Shown: positions 53,513 through 64,000 of the stretch, piece after piece
Layout of the letters: the number at the start of each line of letters is the position of its first letter
Numbering within the stretch: position 1 is the stretch's first letter
Assembly: GCA_023055505.1 (NCBI GenBank)
Contig: JALIRH010000077.1
Coordinates: 1,302,001-1,366,000 of the forward strand
DNA length: 64,000 bases
DNA from: Callipepla californica brunnescens
Lineage: Eukaryota; Chordata; Aves; Galliformes; Odontophoridae
Direction: 5' to 3'
The notes under the pieces: model-generated
Seen by the model: the letters and a program-made list of their open reading frames with translations, nothing else
Databases searched by the model: none
Told to the model about the DNA's origin: nothing
Made by a program: the position numbers and the translations under genes

Positions 53513-54842
53513 CCTAACGAGTCTGTGATGGCAGTTAATTACAGTGGATTGCTGGTGATGAGCTGCAGAAGGGACAGTCACAAAGTGAGGCAACCATCAA
53601 TGAAGTCCCATCTTGTGGCCATGCTCAGTTAACACACTGAATTAGAAACTATTATATTTTATTCTATACCCTCACCAGAGGAGTCCATAAGATAACCTCT
53701 GGCTCTGCCAGGAAGATGTGCAGCTTTGGGACAATTTGCACCATCTGTGCAAATAGCAAAAATGCAAAACAGTTTTTTACAAGTGTATAAACACTAATTA
53801 TATATCACTCCACACAGCTTGGAGCAGATTTAATATTAATAATACTGCCACGAGGCAGACATCAGACCAACTCTCAGAAGGCATAATGTAAGTACTTGTA
53901 CTGTTTTTCAGGAAAAAATGTTTCCCTGGTAATGAAGAGACCCATTAACTTTGCTGGTCTCTTTCATTTCACCATCAAAGACCATAAACAAAATCCAAGC
54001 TGTATGGGTGCCTCGTTGCTAACGCATCAAACTGCTTTAGGGCTTCTAAAGGAAAAGCTTGGAAAGAAGATACTCTATTTACCTCAGTAAACTTGTAGGT
54101 AGAAGCCAATTAAAGACAACAAACCTGAAAGACTGAAAAAAAACAAACCTTTTCTTTCCAGTTACTTTTCATGTCTTACTTATAAGTGCTCCATTTAAGG
54201 GGTCAGTCGAGTAGACATCTTGTAAAGCAGAACTTTTCAAGCTTCTGCTTTTGAAGGCTCCGTACCTTGGCATTCTTTGTTAAAGATTCATTAACATTCC
54301 ATTTCATGTTCATTGTAAAAAAAAAAAATACAAGTAGTACTTAAAAAGTAAATGATGATGCTAAACTAGTCTATGTAGAAGTTACTATTAAGGAAAGAAA
54401 AACGAAGAGAAGCCAAAAAAAAAATCCCAAACAGTATATTCTGTTGCATTTGCTGCTCTTGCTGGAAGACTCAAATCTTAACAGAGTAATAAATTTCAAT
54501 TTTCAAAAAGCAACTAGTGTAAGTAACTTGACATTAATCACTCTGGGGAGCATGCTAATAATCATCATCTTCTATACAACCTCACACTGGGGGCAGGAGA
54601 TTGCATCATTATGAACTCTTGCCTACATGGTATAATGCAAACTTTTTATATCATGCAGTCATCTCCAAAATATTTCTGACTGAATTTCCCTGCTCAGGCT
54701 GCTTCGTCAGAATGGAGGATCCTGTTACTCCACTGCCAGCATCTGCTTACTCCACTCTGCTCAGGCCTCTCTGCACCTTTATCATACTGCTCTTTGCAAG
54801 ACAACTGTGTGCTTCATTAATTGAGGTTTTCTTTTAAATTAT

Positions 54843-54858
54843 TATATATATATATATA
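54843..54858. repeat. (TA)8 microsatellite
   Basis: Eight TA units within AT-rich flanks. Confidence 0.9.
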
Positions 54859-57135
54859 ATCTCTACTGTCTAACTATATTATAGTCTACAAGTTAAATAA
54901 ATACTTCAAGTACCAAGGCAAAACATGGAGTAAGAGCATCCATCTTCCACTTACGTGTATCAAAATACCTGCAGCACTGCAAAAAGACGAACAGCAAATA
55001 GCAGCTATTTTTAGCAAAAGAATCAGCTTCTCATTTTACAGATCAGACTTTTCAGAGTGCAATTTGACACAAAACTGCCAAAAAGAAAAAAAAAAAAACA
55101 ACAAAACAATCTGACACCTGAGCAGATTGCAGTTTTTCAAGTTAGATGAATATACTTTGCAACTCAGGAGTAATTGCCAGTCAGATTTTTGATGGCCTTC
55201 CTGCAGACAAGACTTTTTCTTGTAGTGCCCAGCATATGCCTGACCACAGCAAGAGCAAGAAGGAAGACAGAGCTGAGTTCCTTCCACCTGTGAGAGCCGC
55301 CTCAGGAAAAGTTGATGATCTCTATACTGCCTTTGGGTAGCTAGATTATAAATAAACAAATGTAATAACCAGGCACTGATTTTTCTTAATCACTGCCTTA
55401 CCTGCCTCTACACTGTGAATGCTACTTGATCTGTGTAGATAAAATGGGGTCACAATCTGTCGTTCTCTGCCTGGCTTGGTTACCCCACTAACCCCGATGA
55501 GGCCACACACTGAGCTGGGGAATAACATGTGGTTACCTTCAAATTTGCAAGCCACATTAATCTAATGCATGTATTCACAAAGGATTCAGCCACTGCAATT
55601 AGAAACACCAAGGTGTATAAGTGAAATAAGAAAAGCATAAATCAAAATTGTAAGGCAAAATATGGAATATGCCTTCTACTCACTGCTGATTTTCTGCTGT
55701 TACAAGCTGAGTATCAAGGCTCCAATTCTCCTATAACTTACAAATAAGGATGCAGTTCAGAGAAATGAACTCTTCTTAGGTACATGAGGCCTATAAGATC
55801 CAATCTCCCCCCAGTTTGCCATCAGGTCCAGTCTGACTTAATTAACCTACCCAAAACTTGTCGCAGACCTTTCTTAACTAAAAAGCACACTAACTGAACA
55901 TCATGATTATGATAAGCTTCCTCCCATCTCCTTGAGATTGTTTTACTTAACCAGAGCGTGGACTATTAGACTGTACAGAAGGAATGGATGAAGTCCTGCA
56001 TATGTTAGAGAAAGTCTCAGCTGATCCTAAAAATGGGTGAAATGACTGTGAGAGATTTTGAAACTTGCTAAGGATTTCATCCTGAGTCAACCAAGCAGGG
56101 TGGCTGCACTGCTTGGAATCCCTGCTCCAAGCATAGTTACAACAGGACCCAAGTCCAGACAAAGTGGGAAGCCTAACTCATGGGATGGCAAAAGTTTACA
56201 AGCAACAGGACAGCAAGGCAAACAAGGCAGAGAACAGCAAAAGCCTCCACACTTACAGCCTCATCCTCCCCTGTCTCGGTCAGAGACAGTGTCCTGAGAC
56301 GTAAAAGGGAAGACGTGATCTCAGTGTCAATAATCAGAGTTGACCTAATGTCAGAGTTGATTGGGTGGGTTGATTGAAGTAGTTCTGCTTTTTTGTCGTT
56401 GTGAATCAAAGGACATTTATCAGCATCAATTAAGAAACTCACATAAATCAAATTAGTCAGCTGAAGAGTGTTTCTCCTACCCCAAAGATGCACACTTCCA
56501 GCCTAACAAGCAGAAGCTCTCCTGCAGGGAAGAAGACCAAGAACTACCTTGCATCAGGATTTTATACAGCTTCCACCTCTTCTTTCTGTGATCCACTGTG
56601 CATGCCCAAGGATGAAATGACTGAATTTTACAATAATCCTAACTGATATATTAACCAGCATACTCATTATAATCAGCCACATGGGTTCAGCACACATTGG
56701 TCTTTAGTGCCTCCTGACTGAAAACAAATAGAATGACGAATAAGCTTTTCAGGGACAAGTGTCTAATGTCTTTTTTCCTAAAAATCTTCCCCCTGAAGTC
56801 TCTAATACTGAATGAAGCAACATGTCAAGTCTCCTTCTGCAAGTGGTTTTTCAGAATATTTCAAGAGTACAATGAGGACAGATCTAAGAAAGCAATTACA
56901 CGATACCTCCAAACTTCAACAAGACTCCTGTACTGAGCAATACACTATTGAATCAAAGCTAGATTTTCATCTATTCCTACACATTTTACCCCAGTTTCCA
57001 CCTGTTTAGCACACAAAACTTGCTCAAAGCATGCACATTTCTTTCTAGCTACAGTTCTCCATTGTGTTCACAGAGACAGTTGACAGCTAGTTATAAAACA
57101 AACATACAAAACTTAGAAAAGTCAAGAGGACTTAC

Positions 57136-57306
57136 AGGGTCAGTCAGTTCTGGCAAGCTTGCTTGGTAGGTGAGAGGTCTACAGTCACGAGTATTATTCA
57201 CTAAGACACAAGGAAGAAACATTGGTCCCAAATCATCCCCGTCCAGCACATCTACTGTGAGGGTAGTTGTACTTGTCCTTCGCTCATGAAGATTCTGGGC
57301 TCGGTC
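57136..57306 (-). CDS. PCDH15: PCDH15 exon, end of EC2 and start of EC3
   Basis: A 171-base, 57-codon exon, phase 0 on both sides, with borders CCCCAG|GAC and CCT|GTAAGT. It opens [11 protein letters not shown] and ends LPELTDP. Residues 20-28 (V-L-D-G-D-D-L-G-P) form the EC2-EC3 linker, a PCDH15-specific variant of the usual D-x-N-D-N calcium linker. Two cysteines about 10 residues apart (MFLPCVLV and TRDCRP) are conserved in PCDH15 and probably pair in a disulfide at the top of EC3. Between them this copy reads V-N-N-T, creating an N-x-T sequon where mammals have P-N-T-R. The 21 kb intron that follows is the longest in the window. Confidence 0.97.
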
Positions 57307-58251
57307 CTGGGGAGCAAATGAGTAACATCCTGTGAGATGTTCAGAAATCAGAATCTACACAAAGATTTAAAGATGTAACCTCTCCAACTGTGCAGATTCT
57401 ACACGATAAATAATTACGGGAACTTCAGCCTCAGAGCTACAGCCTTTAATTTCTAAAGATTCAAGAGCACTGAGACACACCTTTAGAGAGTATCTTCTCT
57501 TAGGGAAATGCTGAACACACCACAAAATACACAGGGAAGTGAGTTTGTATTACTGCAAAACTATCTTAAAGTTGCTTCGGGGATCCTCATTTTCCCCATA
57601 AATGAAACATTACCACAATAGTGGTAAACAACAGAAAAAGTTTTCATTTCAGCCATTTATCTGAACAAAAACCAACCAAACAAAAAAGCTTTTGCAGCCC
57701 TCAAGGGCGATAAAAACTTCTCTGATGACAGATATATTAGATACAGTTTAAACATCACTTTTCTTCCTGGTATGCATTATCCACTGCTATCCACTGCATA
57801 AAAACCTCCATATAACCATGTAATATGAAGAAAAATCACCTCCTTAAAGGAAACCGCATTTCAAACATGAAGGATACAACTAAATTGCATCCATTAAACT
57901 CATTTGACATCAAATTAGCATTGCTAGATGTGTTAGAAGATGAACGCTTAGTGACAGTAGAGTGCACTTTTCTGCATGGGCTGTACTTCAAAGATGGGAC
58001 TTGGTCCCCGCACCAGAAGGATGCTTTTTTCTACACATCCTGAGCAAGTTTTTTTTAACCAGCAATAATATGTCTAATCTTTCAAGAACAGAAAGCACCT
58101 AGATACATCTTAAATAAGGTCTTCAGAATAAGAGTGCATCAGACCTGATATTTTACAGACAACATTCCTCTCCTAAGAAAAATCCATGCTCAGAAACTTA
58201 AAGGCCACCTAAATAAGAACTCTAAATGGCCATTATGAGATCCATACTTAC
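57307..58251 (-). other. PCDH15: PCDH15 intron, 945 bp
   Basis: Short intron inside the EC2-coding part, from AAT|GTAAGT to CCCCAG. No repeat or extra exon was recognised. The plus-strand open frame at 57825-58043 resembles nothing I know. Confidence 0.9.
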
Positions 58252-58362
58252 ATTTGCTTGAACAATCACAAAGTAACGAGTCTTTTCCTCATAATTTAAT
58301 CTCTCCCGTAGAACTACTGCTCCAGACAAAGTAAGAGGAATATCAAAGGTCCTGTTGGAAGT
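58252..58362 (-). CDS. PCDH15: PCDH15 exon, second half of EC2
   Basis: A 111-base, 37-codon exon (phase 0 at both ends) beginning T-S-N-R-T-F-D-I-P and ending F-V-I-V-Q-A-N. It corresponds to mammalian residues around 203-239 (approximate, counted from memory of the human protein). Borders are TTGCAG|ACT and AAT|GTAAGT, both strong. It carries an N-R-T glycosylation sequon near its start; human has N-D-T there. [11 protein letters not shown] is the cadherin strand holding the DRE-like calcium motif (here N-Y-E), and the final Q-A-N-D, completed by the next exon, supplies the mid-repeat calcium motif. It would be skippable without a frameshift. Confidence 0.97.
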
Positions 58363-61300
58363 CTGCAATAATTAAAACAGTAAGATGAAACTGAGCATGC
58401 TTTGAAGTTCAAGAACACTGATCGGCCACAATGAGATAGCCTAATGGATGAGATACTAAAATGGCATGTCTTTCAGATTAGAGCTTTTAAACAGTTTCTA
58501 ATCTCAAACTGAAGCCTAACTCTCCTGTTTCTTACTGCTTTGCCACGCTGAAAGTACACTGATGTTCAAAAAGCCTTTCCTTATTTATGAGTAGGGAATT
58601 CAGGTCTTCAGTTTGACATACCTTCATTTACTTTCACCATTTTGCAAAGTACCAGGTAGCAGAGACTACAAAATCCTTGTCACTGTACTTACCCTCCTCT
58701 TTATTCTGCCTTTTATTAAGGTGACAAAGTCGTAAATATCGATTTACAACTGGTATACAATTAGGCGTACCAGTTCACAATGGCAGTTATGCACACATTC
58801 ATACAGTAACAAACACAGATTTCAGGGTAGATCAAGTGAAATTTAATTTGTGCTGCTCATTTGCTTACACAGATTCAGACTGCAAAGCTGTGGCAACAAA
58901 TGGCACACACCTGCAAAGGATTTGCTTCGCTTAATCACCCATTTTGAGAGAGGATTATAGGTAGAGCCACAGGTTTCAGAGGCGAGATCTGGTTCCTGTT
59001 CTGTCATCAATTAGTCACATAAAAATCTTTCCATGCATAAGTTTACAAGCATAGAGTATACTTAACACTGAAGTATGGTGTATGAGTAACAGCTGTGGAG
59101 TAGTCCAAACATCTATCAAAAGGAAACAACACAGTGGTATAAAATACCACTCTTACCTTAAGACAGTACAAAGAAGTCCTTCCTGTCCCCCATAAAAGTT
59201 CAAACATTTGCATTAGAAGTATTATTTTCAGCAATTACATGATAGCAACTGTTAACTTTGCTATGTTGACATAGAAAAATATCATTGGAACATCCATCAC
59301 AGACACTTACAATAATACAAGCTACAATTTGCTCATGACCAAGCTCAGCATGTTTCTTTTTGGATAAATAACTCTGGATATCTAAGAAGTACCCAGTGGT
59401 ACTCTGCACAGATATGTATATATGCATACATATACAGGGGAGAGAGAAGACCAACACAAAATACTTATACCAAGGTAAAAGAGGAAGCTAGAAGAAGAAG
59501 GAAGAACTCCATAGGGTTCACTGCTTTTGTCTTCCTCTTGGGAAGTGAACCATGCAAGTAACAGGTAATGTTTTTAACTATCATATGCAAACAATGGTGT
59601 CTGTGTGTACATGCACACTCATGCACTCGCTTGGGAACTCCAGCTCACGAGTAAAATCATTCTGGCTGCTTTAGTTCATTTATCTTCAGTCAAAAAGGCA
59701 AGAACCAACTGGAAAAGTCTCTGAAGTAGAGGATCGGCCAACACACCCTCAAAATAGTGCCTTCTTTCTGGTACTCCTTAGCAAAATGAAAAATGCATTA
59801 CAGTTAAACTCTACAATCAGAATCGTTGAGAAGCATCAGTGGAATTTCAACAAAATCCCTTTAACTTCTTCACAAACTGCCTCTATCTGGAGCGGCAGTC
59901 CCCTCTCCCTTCAGCAGAGTAGCAAATTGCAGGAGTAGTTACTTAGTGATGTGAAGTTTAACTTCCAAATATAACTTTGTGCCACAACTCTGACAATATC
60001 ACATCAGATTCACCCCACACATATCCCTCTGATTGCTCCGCAAAATCCACTTATTCTTGCTGCAATAAAACCATGACCAAGCTCCAAGGCAACTAAGAAA
60101 TACACAAAGAGATGTTCAGCTGCACCTCCATCCAATACTGAAATGAGCCAGCATATGCAGGAAGTCAAGGATATCTAAAGCCCTTTTATGCTTTCTGGCA
60201 GAATGACGCTGCTTTGTCACCTGCATACTCCAAGAGAACAGAACTGATTCTCCTTTGAAAAGCTTCAAAAAAGAAATACTAAAATGCTTTCAGAAAGCAG
60301 CCCTTATAACACAGCATGTTCACCAAAATTTAAAGCAGTGAAATGACATCCTTCCTGCAGACTGGAGGCCGCAGGATGGCAAGGATCACTTCCTGGTGGC
60401 AGACCTAAAATTGGCCGTTTTGGGAAAATTATAAAGTCACTACCAGGTCGTTCATCTCCATTCCCTCAGCAGCAGAAAGATGGTGTTTCACATTATCGTC
60501 ACTACCTGTTGGACAGTAAGGAGCACAAAACCATTTGAAGAACGACACTTCTGAAATTCAGAGAATTTAAAGTGGTTTACAGGGCTTTCTAAAAGATGAT
60601 CTAAGCACAGATGATAACACATCAGACAAAAATAGCCAAATCCCTTCTATATCAAAGGCAGGTTTTAGAGTTCAGTAGGATCACAGAATAAGAGAGGCGG
60701 TCAGAGCTCACACAGGCTGCTCTGTGCCTCAGCCAGTTGGAGAATGAAAATCTTCAAGGGCAGAAATTGTACCAGTCCTCTGGGCTCCTGCTTTGATCAC
60801 TGTCACTGGAGGAAAAAAGAAAGTATGTCCCACCTTCTGGTTGGTATTTGACATGTGGCAACTTGTGCCTGCTAACTCTTTTGCAGCACGTCTCTAAGAG
60901 AAGTCTCCTTTTGTCATCTCCATAACAAGCAGTAGACAAGAGACAGACATAAGATTTTCCACACATTGCTGCCTCAGCCTGGCTATGTGAAACAGATACA
61001 ACTTGAAGCTCTGTTGGACAGACCGTTGATGTAACTACTGCTGATGCTCAGACACTGCTCCTTCAGATCTGGAGTATCTACTCAAAGCATAATTACATAT
61101 TATGTTCCTATTGACCTATGTTTCCACGTAGCTTTGATGTTAAGTGTGCAAGTTTTACGACCACCTCTTTTGTTCATGCTATTTTCTTGTAATATAAGCT
61201 GCCAATGATTACAGGATAATTCCCATTACCCAGCCCAAGCCACAGTCTTTCCCTCGTATAATAAACTGGTTTAAAAAGAAGTGCTGGTGGTGCTGCTGGG

Positions 61301-63963
61301 CTCTCAGACAAGAGAATAAAAATAACTCCTGCAATTTTGCTTTTCACTTGTGCAGGTGCACGGGAGAGGTGGCAATCTACCTTTTCTAGCAAGGCTGCAT
61401 GCTCTGGAGAGCCTGGTAGACTACATATTACTGAAATAAAACCACTGAGATATAAAGCACTATATAACTACTACACCGAGGAGAAATGTTTCATCTCCTC
61501 CCACAGATAGGACGACCTACTGAAAAAAATAACACTGATTCATCTGTGGTAGTGACATACACAAACAAGAAGAGCAAAGCTTTGTGCTTTTTTCCCACTG
61601 GAGTTTCAGCTTGCATGTACCTGGGTTTGCCTGTGCTCTCAGGTACCCAGACACACATTTAATGCACACACCTGCAAACAGCATCAATGAAGCATAACGA
61701 AACAGGAATATTGCTCATCTCTTTATTACAATAGAGTCTAAATTTCCAACAGAACCCTATCGTCACAGGAATTAGTTTTAACTTGCAGCTTCCTAATAAA
61801 AGAAAATGTCACTGGGAGCATAACATCCAATTACGGTTCCTTTACACTCCTGAGAGAGATCCAAAGAGAGCCGTGACGTCCCAAAAACAAATGACTGTAC
61901 AGTAACTACCTGCCATGCCATTCGTCTGCAGCTTTGGTATGTCGCTCTGGGCTCCCATGGAAGCTTTGTGACATAAACCATGAGTATGAAACACTGCACA
62001 GATAACATGCTGTAAGATTCAGTGTAGGTGTGGCAAAATACCACGAGACGAACTATTCGAAAAGGGGAAAGTCATCAGGAGTCAATTTCCACCCCAGATG
62101 TGGACACGATATGTTACAACTCAGCACAGCAAAAGCGTTATCCATATCCCTTCCTTCACAGAAACTCAAAGAGAACAACTGTTATCCTCACCAAATGATA
62201 CAATCCCAGCAAAATTAGCTTGCAAGGATTAAGTCCAGAATTTTTTGGTGGATGCATTTGTCTCAACCTTCAGGTTGAATCAGAGTCGTCAGAGATAATT
62301 AATAATCTGCATTTGTAGATTTTTTTGGCAAGATAATCTTGATCATAAGAGCCAAGGGCAATTTTATGGCATCAATCTGTACAACAGCTAGAGACCAGAA
62401 AAACATCCATTCATTTTGTTGACTTGACTTTTACTTACCTTCCCAATTAAACAACAAAGTATTTAAGCTAAATTGAATACTAGATAACACCTCTGTGGTT
62501 TTTTTGTTTTGTTTTGTTTTTTAACTAATCTTAATTTTTAATTGGTCTGTAATGAAAATTACCAGCATTATACTTTTTCAAAAGCACCAGCCTGTCACTG
62601 GTTAAAAACAAGCACTCTGGGCATCTTCTACACATAACATGGGAGGATCCCAGAAATAGAGAAGCAAGAATATTTCTCACTAAGCTGTAGACATCATTTT
62701 TGAGGGTGGAAATGCTCTCCCAAGTTAAGGAAGATATTTGTAGCTGATGTTTTGGGGTACCTTCCTAGGAAGAATTAAGAGTGGCAACGAAGCAACTTTA
62801 CAAGTCATTTCTGTCAAGCATGCACTCAAAGTGCATTAGTAGGTAATGCGCTATTGCATGCATCAAGGCACTCTACAGATTTAAGAAGTAGGTTTCATTA
62901 ACCAGGAATGCAAGAGAAGTTAGGCAAACATTTAATGAAGTGACTAACTACACCAAGGTTGCTCCAAACAGGGAAGTCCTTCACTATCGGACGTAACCTC
63001 TATGTCTATCCTTAAAATGAAAATCAGTTTCCACAAAACCATTTCTACTCAAATTAGTCTTAAGTAACAGCAGAGATTCTGAATGAGAGATTGCTACATT
63101 TACTTGCTATATACTTCCTCACTTGAACATCTATATTATCCTTTATATGAATAGATTATTGGATTAGGATACTTAAATTATCACACCAGCTGATCCCCAG
63201 TAGCAATGTTCTTAGCCCACGGCAAAACATACCTTGGTTTACAAAAAAGGATCATCAAAATAATTTTAATTTTTGAAGAAAATGCGTATGGACACTTAAA
63301 ATAGACCACTCATGCAAAAAAAACACCAAAACAAAACGTGAAATTCACACATCTGAACCTAAAGAACATTTATTTTAATATCACAAACTTCCTGTCTCTA
63401 AAATATGTTTGTACGTATCACAGACACAGACCGCTACTGTTTTATTTTAGAAATATATATTTCTTTTTGCAAGTGGCTTTTAAAAAAAATATATAGCTCC
63501 AAATAGGAAGACAGAATGTCTCTTGTGAGAAACCTAGCAGTGACTATGAATATAACTTAGCTATGAATCCATTAGTGCAAGTGTGTAGGAATGAATACAA
63601 CTATCTGTCACAGACAGAAAACACAAGCCAAAAAAGGTGTGTGAACAACACTAGAAACGATGGGATGATTGACACTTCAGTGTTATAGCTGACAGCAGCA
63701 TGGCGATGAAAAGAAAGATAAATTTGGGTGAGTTTATGGGACAAGCAAGGCTCAAAGGCAGAAATGATAATCTACACAAGGAAGTAAGTTTCCAAGTTTA
63801 GAATTTACAATGTCCAACAAGCAGACACTCATTTCTTATTATAAAATCATTACATATATATTATAAACAAATATATTCTTATTTATATACACACACATAT
63901 AGTTATATACATATTTACGATAATATATATATGCAGAAAGGAAGAAAAGGTAAAGGCACATAC
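58363..63963 (-). other. PCDH15: PCDH15 intron, 5601 bp
   Basis: Intron within EC2, from AAA|GTATGT to TTGCAG. I recognise no CR1 copy in it, only an AT-rich tract next to the donor (63836-63934). The plus-strand and minus-strand open frames here are short and look random. Confidence 0.85.
63836..63934. repeat. AT-rich low-complexity tract
   Basis: About 100 bases composed almost only of A and T with short (AT)n and (AC)n runs, starting about 30 bases into the intron after the exon at 63964. Confidence 0.8.
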
Positions 63964-64000
63964 TTTGTCATTAGGATTGTACTGGATGACATACTCTATC
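63964..64000 (-). CDS. PCDH15: PCDH15 exon, EC2 middle part (cut by window end)
   Basis: The last 37 bases of an exon that continues beyond the window. After one leftover base they read I-E-Y-V-I-Q-Y-N-P-N-D-K, matching the EC2 strand IEYVIQYNPDD of mammalian PCDH15. The exon closes after a complete codon (phase 0) at AAA|GTATGT, a good donor. EC2 is half of the CDH23 'handshake' surface. An AT-rich tract begins about 30 bases into the following intron. The exon start and the rest of EC2 cannot be seen. Human has a proline where this copy has lysine at the junction. Confidence 0.9.

Overview
The window is a stretch of bird nuclear DNA, probably chicken or a close galliform. It is intron-dominated and moderately AT-rich, with short exons, and carries many truncated CR1 LINE copies, the typical dispersed repeat of bird genomes. 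No bacterial, viral or RNA genes were recognised. Species is an inference; the sequence alone does not name it.

Everything codable belongs to one gene on the minus strand, PCDH15 (protocadherin-15), the lower part of the hair-cell tip link and a partner of CDH23. Read from high to low coordinates, eight consecutive coding exons are present: 63964-64000 (cut by the window edge), 58252-58362, 57136-57306, 35973-36081, 30304-30416, 17566-17772, 6959-7093 and 5912-6061. They join in frame with AG/GT borders and encode about 355 residues: the second half of cadherin repeat EC2, all of EC3 and EC4, and the first strand of EC5. The signal peptide, EC1, the later repeats, the transmembrane segment and the cytoplasmic tail lie outside the window.

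The introns are 5601, 945, 21054, 5556, 12531, 10472 and 897 bp, plus at least 5911 bp of a last one. They hold about 18 CR1 fragments in both orientations and a few simple repeats. The longest CR1 (about 15243-17135) still shows endonuclease and reverse-transcriptase sequence but is full of stops. All recognised CR1 copies between 36.9 and 53.5 kb are antisense to the gene.

The most interesting feature is the EC3 exon at 35973-36081. Its splice donor (GTTGGT) is the weakest of the eight. If it is not used, the frame continues 26 codons into a strongly hydrophobic stretch followed by R-E-R, then meets a TAA stop that overlaps an AATAAA poly(A) signal. This would make a short PCDH15 carrying only the CDH23-binding EC1-EC2 and a piece of EC3 on its own membrane anchor. 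This is a hypothesis from sequence; transcript data are needed to test it.
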